From contig CM075862.1 in the NCBI GenBank assembly GCA_037975125.1, forward strand, positions 13,005,625 to 13,069,624: DNA of 64,000 bases, written 5' to 3'. The stretch comes from Latrodectus hesperus. Lineage: Eukaryota; Arthropoda; Arachnida; Araneae; Theridiidae. Shown in pieces: positions 33,560 through 44,340 of the stretch (positions are counted from its first letter, which is position 1; each line of letters opens with the position of its first letter). Below the pieces are notes generated by a model. That model was not told the DNA's origin and made no database searches. It saw only the letters and a program-made list of their open reading frames with translations. The position numbers and the translations under genes were made by a program.

Positions 33560-34100
33560 TGCAACATTATTGGCAAAATAAATATTTTATTGTGTTACCA
33601 CAGCGACCGCATCTGAATTTCTGGACGCAAAATATTGACGTAATTAAATGATGGAATTTTAAATGACATTCCCGCAGATACCACCACCTGTTACTATGCA
33701 CGAAAAATTGTTTTGTTTCAAAGCTATTTTTTGGCGACATGCGGAAGTCTTGTTTGAGCAGCGGTCTTGCGCAAGGCATGGTGCCACGTTTTATGACCAT
33801 CCGGCGTTCAATGTGTTGTTGCAGGGGGTGCCTGAACAAACTCTCTTGGAACTAAAATCTTGCTTTTTAATAGAACTAAGTATCCAATCTGCTGCCGTGG
33901 CGTGTTTCCTCAGGTGGGGAACCGCTCTGCAGCAGGTAGGCCGACTGCACGCCCTGCCAATCGCTTGTTGGCTGGATCATTAATCTCATTCCGAGTAAAC
34001 AGTCCTCCAATAAGTGTCTCCATTTGAGACAGAAGAGCCCCCTCATCTCGGCTACTGTGCAGGCCTCAAGTGACATGTAGAAGAGAGGGTCTATTATAGC
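33560..34100. promoter_or_regulatory. GC-richer islet, candidate cis-regulatory element
   Basis: Contains 'gacgtaattaaatgatgg', 'ataccaccacctgttac' (E-box), 'cgttttatgaccatccgg' and 'gctggatcattaatctc' (homeodomain-type cores). A 106-codon plus frame (33663-33983) and opposite frames have no recognisable domain. It is one of the longest islets. Confidence 0.38.
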
Positions 34101-34129
34101 AACTTGGTGTTAGATGCCAAACGGTAAGG

Positions 34130-34480
34130 GGAACGAAAAACTTTCCTCACCTGTATAATAATGTAACTGGGTACCTGTGAGGGGATGCGTAAAAAGGGGT
34201 CGTTTCCGAACGCCATCAATAACGCCGCAAGGTCATTAATCAGATGTGCGCCTCCTCCCCCCTCCCTCCGCTGATGGTTTTTCTTGGATCGTTTTCTGGG
34301 TGCGGGGCAACTTGCAGTCGGAAATGCATTCAGTTGAAGATTCTGATATTAAGGGATATTTTTTCTCCTTGCCCCTCTCTCCTCCCCCTTTATATCCCCG
34401 AATCGTTTTCATTCTTAGCAAAAGGAAATATAGAAAGCCCCATTGCCTCTTTAAAAAGCCATATTAAACGCTTTTGACAG
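34130..34480. promoter_or_regulatory. GC-richer islet, candidate cis-regulatory element
   Basis: The core 'cgccatcaataacgccgcaa' is followed by 'ggtcattaatcagatgtg', which joins an AGGTCA-type half-site, ATTAATCA (34235-34242, Exd/Hox type on the minus strand) and an E-box-like CAGATG. Pyrimidine-rich sequence follows. Short frames are unremarkable. Confidence 0.38.
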
Positions 34481-35139
34481 ATTATAAATAGTGTACAATA
34501 TGATACATATGTATTAGTGTTTTAAACTGTAAAAACAGGAATCGCGCGTTTTTTGTGTCGTGAGGGTGTGCTGTCTTGGCATCGGAACGCAGCGATAACT
34601 ACTGAGGGGCTGCAATTTTTTATTCCTTTTTTTTCAGTCGTTTTTTTATTATTTTTATCGTCCGTATGCTTTTAACTTATCGATTTGTTGAAAAACAAAT
34701 TGGTTTGTATCAGTCGACGAAAAGTGTTGATGGAATACAATTGATTATGTGTTATTTATTGCGTGGAAGATGAAGCTGTAAAAATAACATTCCTATCATA
34801 GTGAACCCTTTTTTTTTAATATTTTTCCATTAAAAATATACATAATTTACTATTTTTCGAATGAAAAATACCAAAAATTTATTCAAAGCATTTTTATTTT
34901 GTCTTATTATATAAGTCCATCGTATTTAATGTGTTGCTTCTTAAAAAATAATCTATAAAATTATATATACTTAAAACTTTTCTTTAATGTTTTTTGCCGA
35001 ATTGGCTTGCTGTTTTGTGTATACTTTTATATATTTTTTAATAAATTAAATTTAAATAAGTACTCATGATATAAACAAATAATTTTAAATAATAAAGTTG
35101 TTTCTTTGAAATTTATACTTTATTTTATTTTAGTTCGAG

Positions 35140-35142
<3 letters not shown>
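34481..35142. other. AT-rich noncoding stretch
   Basis: No gene or recognised repeat. Confidence 0.6.
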
Positions 35143-35183
<41 letters not shown>

Positions 35184-35227
35184 TTTACATCTTTACAATA
35201 TTCATGTTTTTCATAAAATCAAAATTG

Positions 35228-35296
<69 letters not shown>
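35143..35296. repeat. Two (TA)n tracts with a 50-bp spacer
   Basis: TA runs at about 35143-35179 and 35229-35296 flank a non-repetitive AT-rich spacer. The minus-strand Tyr/Ile frame is an artefact. Confidence 0.95.
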
Positions 35297-35298
<2 letters not shown>

Positions 35299-36339
35299 AT
35301 AAAATAGAAATGATTTTATATTTATTTCATAAACATTAATTATTTTATATTTTATCAAATTTTTCACTATTTTTTTTAATTTAAAAGAACTGCTTTAGAA
35401 AACATCATTCTGAAATAATTTCGCAATTTTGAATAGTTTTGTGGAAAAAAAAATTCTATTTCAGTCTAAATTTATATCTTTTTAAACAGCTATCATTACT
35501 TCAAATGAAAATGCCAATAAATTTTCCTATCATTTATTATATGCCAATGACATGATTCTTCCCTAAGTTTTTCATGAATTCTACTCTAAATTTTAACTGT
35601 TTCCAAAATTTTCGTAATATTTTTTTATTTTTCTGCTTATATTTGCACACAATGAGGATACATTTATTCAATATTGAAGCATTTTAAGTGAAATATGTTA
35701 GAAACAAGTTCAGAAACATATAATCATATCTCAAAAATATTAACCAACCCCTCTTTTGTTAAAAATTAAATTTTGATTGCGTGCAATGACAGATAGCTTA
35801 GTCCTTTGATTTTAGATGAAAAATTGTTTTTAATATTACTGTTTTTTCACGCTGGGTTATTAATAAAAGTAAAGATCAAATTTAAAACGTATAGATTACT
35901 TTTTTCTTACTGATTTTATTAAAAATCCATTTAAATTAACTAAAATGCTTTTATAGCGAATAAACTATTTTGTCAAAAATTTGTGTGTAAAAAAAAAAAA
36001 AAAAGCTGAGGATTTTTTTTTTAATATTTGGTCTATTGTATTTGAGAAAAATGTTCCAATATTCGAATATTTATGTTCATATGGTCAATGGGGTAAGTAA
36101 GTGTAGTTGTATGTGTGTATAAATGATTCAGAATCCACGAGATTTTGTTGCCCCCGTATCTTTTTACTCGCTTAAGTTGTTGTCGAAAAGAAAAAAATAT
36201 ATTTTAAATATTTAGATAAAAATATAATTTTTTTTAAAGAAACAAAAACTTTGCGAAAAGTTTCGCAAAGATGACGGTCCTGGTTAGATCGCTAGTACAG
36301 AAAAGTAAAAAAAAAAAAAAAAAAATGTGAAGTGGAAGA
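35297..36339. other. AT-rich noncoding stretch
   Basis: Poly-A runs at about 35988-36004 and 36307-36324. Bases 36110-36160 ('aaatgattcagaatccacg') may be a SINE-A relic, too short to be sure. Confidence 0.5.
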
Positions 36340-36720
36340 AGAATCTGCGCGAAAATTTTTCTCAACGTTTTTCTTGTCAGTTATCTTCGGAACCGTTCCT
36401 CTCCCTTCCCCCTTCTTTGGTTTGTCCACCCTGAGAAGGTGGGGGGAGTGAGAAGTTGCCTTTGAAAGGCCTAGAATATTTTTTTCCCCTTTCATTTTTA
36501 TTCTGTTTTGACTTCTGTCTTTTCTCTGCCAAAGCAGGTCTGTCCACGGCGGGAGAGAGCTTCTCCTGGTGTCTGCCCCACGGCGTCTTCCATGTATTAG
36601 CTAGGGAAGAATGGCAACTCTTCTTGGCGGCTTATCTTAGCCCGCCATCTCGTGGCGAAGATCGCATGCACGCCTCCTACCTGAGAGGGGAGGGGAGAAA
36701 AAAATAATAATAAATGTTCA
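36340..36720. promoter_or_regulatory. GC-richer islet, candidate regulatory or insulator element
   Basis: The block holds 'ggtctgtccacggcgggaga', 'gccccacggcgtcttccatg' and a CTCF-like word at 36641-36655. Frames on both strands have no recognisable domain. Confidence 0.35.
36641..36655 (-). promoter_or_regulatory. CTCF-like motif
   Basis: Read on the minus strand, CCACGAGATGGCGG matches CCASYAGRKGGCRS at 13 of 14 positions (G for Y at position 5). It sits inside a GC-rich islet. Confidence 0.35.
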
Positions 36721-37514
36721 GATCGCAGAAGGGGGCATGCAAATTCAGTTGTGAATTTTTTTATATTTTCCCCATTGATTATGCCATTTGTGTATTCAAT
36801 GTAAAAATTTTGTTGCTTTTTTTATGGTTAAAGGATGATTGTTGCATTATTTATTAAATATTATTTCTCTTTATCATGATTATTTCACTTCAAATCTCGT
36901 TTTTTTGTTGTCGATAGATAAAAAAATCGTCTTTTAGTACATGCCATTTATTTTTTTATGCGAAATATCGGATCTGTTGTCCTAATTTGTTTATATAGTA
37001 ATAATATCAATTCATGGCTTATCATGAATGAAAGCTGTTTAAAGTTCGAATTGGATGAAAGATTTGCGAAATTTTTGTTAATTCTAACACAAACCATATT
37101 ATTTTTATCTGGAAAATGTATTTTTTTAAATAATATTATATAATTATTGGTTACATTTTTAAAACAAATTAAAATTTTGTTAATTATTACTTTATTTCGG
37201 TGTTTTTTTGTAAAGCGTTTTTTTTTTAATTCTTATAAATTTGTGCAACTTTTTCCTTGTGCAAATAATGACCATTAAACGGAAAGAAAACTTAATTTTA
37301 TTTATTTATTATGTTTTGGAATTTTAAGATAAGTTTGTTCATTTGCTTCAATTTATTTTTGCAGTTCATGCATTGTTTGCGTTATTTATCTTATATGTGC
37401 AGCGTTTTATGATTTTCAGTAGACAAAGATTTATTTCGCTTCGATGTTCCGTTGATTCTGTACATTTGGAAGTTTTGTTGATAATGAATGTATTTTGTGC
37501 TCATTTCTTTCCGA
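36721..37514. other. AT-rich noncoding stretch
   Basis: No gene or recognised repeat. Confidence 0.6.
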
Positions 37515-37675
37515 ACCGTAATAACGGTTTCGCCTTTGGTTCTACAGTTCCTTGATTCTAGTCCCACATGGATGTTTGCAGTGGTCGAAATCCATTTTAA
37601 ACCCTAGATCCGTGTCTAATGAGCGCTCGTGTGCAATATCGTGAGCCTTCGACCGCTGGGCGACGAACAACGTTT
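37515..37675 (+). mobile_element. SINE-A copy, diverged
   Basis: 'cgcctttggttctacagttc', 'ttgattctagtcccacatgg', 'atgtttgcagtggtcgaaat', 'gtctaatgagcgctcgtgtg' and 'gctgggcgacgaacaa'. The B-box is damaged. Confidence 0.78.
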
Positions 37676-37849
37676 GTGTTTATTTCAGACTACTAATGAA
37701 AAAGACTGTTTGACTTCCTCTGTTTTATTATTGTAACAAGTTTTCATTTTTCTTAAAATTAACAATTTAAGTATGTATTTAGCTTTTTCATATATAAATT
37801 AAATAAATTCGTGATAGATGTAGTTTCAGTTTCCAAAGTAGGTTGTGTT

Positions 37850-38180
37850 TTTGTGATGAATCGGAACTGAGCGGCTTCTTCCGTTCGGAAATTAAGCGCG
37901 ATCTTTTGGGTTCGGTTGGAAGGGAGGGGAAGGAGACGCGCTGCTCCCCCCCCCGCATTCAAATGCGTCGCTTCGGATGATTGGATGCCTGTGCAGGAAG
38001 CAGCTGGAGCGCGTCGTCCGAAATCACTGCGGGGGGGGGGAGAGGGTGGCAGGACACTCTTAATTAGTGGAGAAACTTATTAAGGAAGTGAAAGAATCCG
38101 CTGTGAACTCCGGAAGATTTTCTCGGACTCCAGATGAAGCCCTGGGACGATCGACCCACCTTCTTTTCGGTTCCTGTCCT
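37850..38180. promoter_or_regulatory. GC-rich islet with opposed C and G runs
   Basis: A C9 run (37946-37954) and a G10 run (38031-38040) lie in opposite sense, with matching flanks (CTC..GCA and TGC..GAG). Between them are 'attcaaatgcg' and 'ggatgattggatg', and after them 'ctcttaattagtgg' (homeodomain-type). There is no convincing frame. The role is inferred. Confidence 0.33.
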
Positions 38181-38504
38181 TTCATAAAAAGGAAGTAAAA
38201 ATTTGCCAACTCCTGGAATAAAAAAAAAAAAGATGTTGATCGTGAAGTTTTAAGGTTCCTAATGAGAACGCGGTTAAGCTGAAGCAGCGGCAGTACTTAA
38301 GTCATTTTTAACAGCAGTGATTGGAGGGAATGAGTATTGAACCGCAAACCGTTGGATTTCGATTTATGTTAGTGAAGTAGATAATTTATTTATCAATTTA
38401 CTATAAACTGTATCTCCCGGTTGGATCAGCTAGAAATGGTTCGAGAGTGATAAGCAATCGTATTAAGACGAATTTTTTTTATTTGATGAATTTACTTCTG
38501 TCCT

Positions 38505-38782
38505 ATTGTCGCCCAACTTCTCTAGTGATCAGCGTGCCTGACTGCGGATAGTGAGGTGCTGAGTTCGAATCCCGGTTCGGGCATGGATGTACTTTTTCTC
38601 TCTGTCTATCCTGTCTTTATCCTTTCCCTATATGAGTGAGTTTTTGAATGGTTGCCTACCCTATAAATGGGTACCTATGGTATATATGTACTGAGAAAAA
38701 ATAGGGTTCAATTGAAAAAGTGGAGCAGCGCACCCCATAATGCCATCCTAACTGGTACACGATAACAATAACAACAGCAACA
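38505..38782 (+). mobile_element. SINE-B copy, complete, with target duplication
   Basis: An exact 11-bp direct repeat ACTTCTGTCCT (38494-38504 and 38783-38793) brackets a 278-bp element. The tRNA-like head ('ctctagtgatcagcgtgcct') is followed by an exact B-box GGTTCGAATCCC equivalent ('gagttcgaatcccgg'). The body has 'gggcatggatgtactttttc' and 'accctataaatgggtaccta'. The 3' tail is AAT/AAC repeats, a tail type used by L2/CR1-like LINE machinery. Confidence 0.95.
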
Positions 38783-38793
38783 ACTTCTGTCCT

Positions 38794-39079
38794 GTTTAGA
38801 ATCCCTATTAGCAAATGTTGTATAACGATGCCTTTGCTTAATGTAAAAATATTATAATTTTATGTCGTTTTATCTATAATAACTTTAATAAGTATTCAAT
38901 TGGATATTAAAGTAATTTTTGATAGTGTCTTTGATAATTAATTTATGGAAATATGGGGGTGTACATATGTGTGTATATATATGTACATATATAAAATATA
39001 TACGTAATGATATAAAATTATTTCAAAGTAGTTCATAGTAATGTAAAATTTCTAGTTGAATTATGCCACGTGGTACTGA
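38794..39079. other. AT-rich noncoding stretch
   Basis: Nothing recognisable. Confidence 0.6.
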
Positions 39080-39720
39080 CTTTTATAAATAACAATATAA
39101 ATGCGTGCCAAGCGATTTTTCGCGCGCATGCAGACGAAGTGAAGTCTTAATTATTCAGAGTGCTCCCACTATCTTGTGCCGCGTGGGAGTGTCCCATCAG
39201 ATTAATCTGGCCAGCGGAGTGGTGCGAATTCGAAGGTTTCAATTCGAACCTCCCCGGACGTCGTTGTCTATTTGAATGAAGTCAAGAATGCTGGTCGCCG
39301 CCATCCATCACCACCAATAATTGCCGTGCTTTTCGGTCGCAACACCTGTTTGCATTCGTGACTAATGACCCTTCCCGTCTTGGAACAAAATGCCTTCCCT
39401 TTTTTTCTTCTCCCCTTTTCTGTCCAAAAGTCGTTTGTCGATCTCTCTCGTGCCCCCGCCGCTTTGTTTATTTTGTCGTTTGGCGGCTGCATTTTTCCTG
39501 GAAGGGAAGAGGATGCAGTCGTTCAATTAATAGATTTTGTGCAGTGGAATTGAAAAATGCAGTGGGGGTGGGAGTGGGTGGTAGCGTTAGAGCGAAATCC
39601 GATACTGCGGGAAAAGTCGGTATTACGCGTGTTTTTTCCGGAATCTCTCTCTCTTTTAAAGAAATACCTGCTCGCACAACGGCTAATTAATTCCTTTTCA
39701 ACAAATTTAAGGAGGTCATT
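39080..39720. promoter_or_regulatory. GC-richer islet, candidate cis-regulatory element
   Basis: It contains the perfect 12-bp palindrome CAGATTAATCTG (39198-39209; two K50-type homeodomain TAATC cores back to back), 'gtcttaattattcag', 'caccaataattgcc' and 'gtgactaatgaccc'. Several overlapping frames of 60-110 codons on both strands (39268-39690) have no recognisable domain and shadow one another. Confidence 0.42.
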
Positions 39721-39774
39721 TTTTTCTTACTGAGAAAACATCCGGCTCGTTTTAGACACGATTTCAAGAAATGT

Positions 39775-39925
39775 ATTGGCCAGCAGTCAGCACAATGATT
39801 AGCACTCTGGTTTTCATTTCAACAGTTAGTGGGTTTGATTCTTACTTCAGGCTTAGGTCTGTTCGTAGTATCCACTTTCTGTCGTATTCCCATTGACCCT
39901 TATATAAAAAGAGAAGTTGAGCATC
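39775..39925 (+). mobile_element. SINE-A copy, diverged
   Basis: 'ggccagcagtcagcacaatg', 'tttcaacagttagtgggttt', 'gattcttacttcaggctta', 'gtagtatccactttctgtcg' and a shortened tail. Confidence 0.65.
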
Positions 39926-40034
39926 CACTAAACCGCTATACCGATGAACACTAATGTCTTCGCAGGATTTGAACCTTTAATCATAAGATGTGAAAAACAC
40001 GTTTTTTAACGGAGTTCAACGTGATCTTGTTGTA

Positions 40035-40235
40035 AAAAGGCATTCTCCTGAAAGGTTTCGGGTTCGATCCCAGCCGCTGATGAACGATGAAAGATAAATG
40101 TTGGGGTTCTGCATCTATGTCTATCGAGGTAAATACTTGGAAGTTTTCTTCGTTTCTTCTCATGTGGCACGTGGTAGGGCCTACTTTATGAAAAGTCCTC
40201 GTGGATGCAATTCACGTGTCAGTCATTAAAATAAC
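40035..40235 (+). mobile_element. Possible tRNA-derived element of another family
   Basis: An exact B-box in 'cgggttcgatcccagccgct' is followed by 'gatgaacgatgaaagataaa' and a body unlike families A-D. It occurs once in this window, so its boundaries are guesses. Confidence 0.35.
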
Positions 40236-41547
40236 TTAACAGCTTTAGGCCTCCCACTAAGTGTTTTAATTCCATGTATTGCAGAATGAGAACAGCTTTG
40301 ATAAATCAAATTTTTGTATGTATAACTTGGGGGGGGAATGATTCAATAAGTGTCTTTAATATTTAAGGGAGTTTCTTTAATTGAAAATGTTTGCTATATG
40401 CGTGGAACTTTTACGCACTTTCAAATAGGTTACATGGAACAATCCCTTACGAAGATGGTTGTTTTACGCAATTTTTTGTTTTCTTTTACTTATTTTCAAG
40501 CATCTTCCTTGATTTTATCAGCGGTAGTCGCATTTTAAGCGTGCGGCTTTAAACCAATTTAAAACCTGAGGAAGGTCACACCTTCCACTTACTGTCCGAT
40601 AATGTGCATTTCATTGTAGGACAGTCTGTGCCGTTAACTAGCTCTGTGTCTGGATTCCAGTGTCTGTCTTTCGCTCATACAGGTGTGACCTTTCCAGTTC
40701 ACGTCGACAGTTTTACTTACTCTCGAACCAGACATTTGATCTTATTTTTGTAATGGCTATCGTTGCCAAGAAATGGTTCACGTTGTTCATTTCATTGCCG
40801 TAGAAATGATTATATTTTCTTATATAGATATGATTCCTACATTTAACAATATATATTTTGTTCATGGATGTGCAAAGATTATTTTTGTGCTTAATGGATC
40901 GCTATCAATGGTTTTTAAATGTGTTTCTGTACTGTTAAATAATCTTTAATGCTGTGATATATAGTTTCTTAGAATCATTCAGTCGTGTTTCTGGGAATTT
41001 TTATGAGCAACGGTGTTTATAAGCGCATGAGATTTATATTTTCTTCAACAGCTTCCGGCATGCTTTCTCGTGTAAATTGCTCAAAATTGATTTTTAAGAG
41101 ATTTTTTAAAAAATTGTAAAGATTCGTTAGTTTTTAACGTGTGATGTTTGAATTTTGAAGCATTCATTTTTTCAGAAACCTATCGAATGTGAATTGATTT
41201 TGTTTTATTTATCTTTTAACTCTAGAATAGCCGAAATTCACGTCCAATTAAAAGTGAATATTATTGTTGATCATTTCATCTTTGCCATTTTCTAATTTGT
41301 TATGTATGTTTCTAATATTCAAGATAATATGTTTCTAATATTCAAGACAGAGGAATATCAAATATATTATTACACCTTAATTGCGGTTTGAAATAGTTTC
41401 ACACTTTTCCTTACAAAAGAATCCCTTATTAAAGAAGAAAAATTGATTATTTAATAATGTTTACATGTAAATTTATTATCGCAAGTAGTTTTGGTTTTTT
41501 TTTTCCCCTAGGAAGTTTTTAAATACAAACATCCACCTATTAAATAC
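40236..41547. other. AT-rich noncoding stretch
   Basis: Contains the small direct repeat at 41305-41347. No gene. Confidence 0.55.
41305..41347. repeat. 20-bp direct repeat, two copies
   Basis: 'tatgtttctaatattcaaga' occurs at 41305-41324 and 41328-41347, separated by 'taa'. Confidence 0.95.
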
Positions 41548-41755
41548 GCTGTGGCATGATTAGTTAGGGTGACAGTTTCCTTATTGGGAGGTAATGAGTT
41601 CGAATCTCTCTCGAATTGAATGGAAGATCCGTTTACTAAAGGTGGTCGGTGAACGTTTAATAAGTCGTAGTTGCAATATCCTCCAAGTGAAATGATACCG
41701 CTGAGGGTCTTTCTTTCAAGTATTGAGGCCTAGTCCTTGCTTCTAAATGACGGAA
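41548..41755 (+). mobile_element. SINE-C copy, plus orientation
   Basis: The head 'ctgtggcatgattagttagg' (A-box region) is followed by 'aatgagttcgaatctc' (B-box). The later blocks 'cctccaagtgaaatgatacc' and 'ccttgcttctaaatgacgga' are the reverse complements of blocks in the minus-strand copies. This copy fixes the orientation of the family. Confidence 0.82.
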
Positions 41756-41842
41756 TTCCTATTCTACTGCTTTACATCTGACTCTGATCCAGCCCAAATC
41801 TTTTCTAGAAACTGGGAAATATGCTGGTGCAAACTATGCTTC

Positions 41843-42101
41843 GGCGTAGATGCTGTATAATCAAGGATGCCAAATTCTGAATTGCTTTGGCGATGAAGAA
41901 ATCTATGGCCAAGATGACGTATGTTGACGTGTGTGATGACGTAAATACTGGGTTTACCAAAATAAAATTTGATTGCATAATTCTTATAGGTCTCCATATT
42001 TATAACGTACTAAAAACCAGCTTGCCAGGTATATAAGAAAATCAGCCAAAAATAATCACCAAATTCAGAAATCGGCATCCTGGATTATCTGCATCTGCGC
42101 C
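41843..42101 (-). mobile_element. MITE (family M1), copy 2
   Basis: A 259-bp unit starts 'ggcgtagatgctgtataatc' and ends with the inverse of 'ggcgcagatgcagataatcc'. Its interior is the reverse of the 11542 copy ('attcttataggtctccatat'). I cannot read a clear 8-bp duplication (tatgcttc versus ctcatacc), so the flanks may have decayed. The small frame at 41764-41997 is this element. Confidence 0.85.
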
Positions 42102-42264
42102 CTCATACCTTATCAGATTTTGCCTGGTAATTATAAACAGTAATGCAGAGAAGAGGTCTACATCTGAATCGGCTCTCTTCACAGTATAAATAACATACTA
42201 ATGAAACGGCATTCATGAAAATTTGATGTACATTAGACCTATCACCACAGCTGTCTCTGATTGG

Positions 42265-42370
42265 GTCTATGGGTCCTGTGACTTTGCATTCAAAATTCCC
42301 GCCTCGGGTGTAGATTCTTGTAGTCGCTCTGTTTCCACTTAAAACTGTAGGTCGCATTAGAATTAAACCA
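42265..42370 (+). mobile_element. SINE-A copy, 5' truncated and diverged
   Basis: 'ctatgggtcctgtgactttg', 'attcaaaattcccgcctcgg', 'gtgtagattcttgtagtcgc', 'tttccacttaaaactgtagg'. Confidence 0.65.
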
Positions 42371-42990
42371 TTTTCGGAAAGAAGAAAAGAAAGGGAGATA
42401 GTGAAATGGCAAAACTTATTGGTTAGTTTTCAGGATGTGGAAGACAAAAGCTTTCTTATTTTATCACTCTCCGAAGGATCCTAAAGCAGAATTGTTTCTA
42501 CTTATTTGAGAATTTCATCATCAAGAATCGTTTTACTATAGTCTATTTCGTTTAAGACTTCTCTGTCTAGTAAACTGTATTATGAACTAAACCATTTGTA
42601 AATAGAAATACTTTCATTTTGTTGCTAGTTATTTTGCTTAACGTCAGATATCTTTAGTCACTGTTACATTGTTCCACAAGCTTTATGAAATTCCTGGTAA
42701 AATTTTATTACAGTTTGCGGATTATTTTGTATAAATAATAATTTTCACATTTCTACCAAACTTGTTGGTAGAAATGAATATATAATTTTTTTTTAACTTC
42801 ACTTATTCATTCATCTATGAATCGCGTATATCCTTTCTGGGATTGTCATCTGAAAAAAAATAATAATAAATGCCTTTTTTGCGTTCACTTTATTCAATTT
42901 TTCTTAAACCTTTATTAAATGAATTTAGGCACACTGCGAGAATTAAACTTGCATCTTGTTAAAAGTTTTTCACTCAGTTTTCGGCTTTGT
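42371..42990. other. AT-rich noncoding stretch
   Basis: Contains the hairpin at 42748-42776 and no gene. Confidence 0.6.
42748..42776. repeat. Perfect 12-bp inverted repeat, 5-bp loop
   Basis: 'catttctaccaa' (42748-42759) and 'ttggtagaaatg' (42765-42776) are exact reverse complements around 'acttg'. Confidence 0.92.
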
Positions 42991-43039
42991 TTTACAGCTA
43001 TAAAAAAATATTCTTTCTCTCTTTTCAAAACTGAATTTT

Positions 43040-43112
43040 TCGCTACCCCCCCCCATCGTCTCATCCTCGGTATTTCGAGCAGAATTTCCGCAAAAATGTA
43101 GGGGGGGGGGTA
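43040..43112. repeat. Opposed C9 and G10 runs
   Basis: C run 43046-43054 in 'gctac...' and G run 43101-43110 in '...gtacc' could pair as an inverted repeat 'tacccccccc'/'ggggggggta' with about 46 bp between. The same arrangement is at 37946-38040. Confidence 0.8.
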
Positions 43113-44340
43113 CCAAAAAATATAGCATTTGTATTAAAAGAAGGGTTACCATTGCCATTGTACCCAAGTTATACGGTATGTACTAAAGAAATGAAAAAAA
43201 TATAAATTTAGAAAAAAAATATACAATGAATCGCAAACAACAGGCGGAACAAAGAACAACTACCCCCGGAAAGAATTAAAACAATGTGGATGGAGGGTAA
43301 AAAAAAAATTACTCTTTTGGAATCGCAGACGCAGTAGACCCAACACACACACTGCGCTTTATAATTATTTATTTTAAAAATTTTATATTCTCGTGGTGGA
43401 ATTAAAATGAAAGAGAAAAGAAGGACTTGACTATTAAGGAAAAATAATAATACAAAAAAAGTTTTAAAAATAAAATAAGCAGCAATTGCCTTGGGCGGGT
43501 AATGAAAAAAAAATGCAAAGGAAACTTAAAAGAATATTGCGGTTTTTGTATTACTTGCGTTCTGAATATATGAAACAAAAGACGGAAGACTCAAAAGAGA
43601 AGAGTGGGGAAAAAAATAAGTATTTAAAAAAATTTTTTTTTGTTTCCTCTGCTTATTTGTTAATATATATTTTCTTTTGCCTCCCTAGCGTCCAACTTCA
43701 CTGAAGTTCATAAAAAGGACCTTCACAATTATACATGCATATTTTTATAGCATTTAGAAGGGTGGAAGCAGAACGAAAAAAGAAAAAAAAATCTTTCGAA
43801 AGTTGTAAGAGGAAGGGAAGTTTTATTTTTTAAAAAATTTAAAAAAAAAGAATACTGCTAGACTTTTTCAAAAGAATTTTTTAATTTTTTTTCGGAGAAA
43901 AAAAAAGTTAAAATAATAACGGAACGACTCACAATCGGCGAACTCGGAAAAAACAATAGGACATTCGAAAAGGGAATGAGAAGGGGAGATCTGTTCCAGA
44001 GAACAATAATTAATTTTCATTGAGACTTACTCCCTCTCTCGCCCCCACAATTTATTTATTAATTCCTTCAGAGGGATTCCCCCCTTTTTTTTCTTAAAAG
44101 ATCTTTTTGAAAGAGCTTTAAAGAGTAAGTCATCAATGGTTGCGGTTGGGTTTGTTACCGCTTGTATAAAGGGAAAACAATGCCAGCGCTTAAAATTGTG
44201 ATGAGTGGAGAGAGGTGAGGGGGTGGTAGGGGATTTTGATGATCACCGCCCTCGGGTGGGATTCGGGAACTTCAGATTATCATCTCGTTTTTATGTCCGG
44301 CCCTGCTCTGTGTTGATGTGTCCCTCAACTTAAGTGTTTC
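43113..44340. other. Purine-rich noncoding stretch
   Basis: The plus strand from about 43170 to 43960 is strongly A/G-biased with many A runs. A GC-richer block follows at 44190-44300. No recognisable gene is present; the 72-codon Lys-rich frame at 43486-43704 reflects the bias. Confidence 0.55.
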
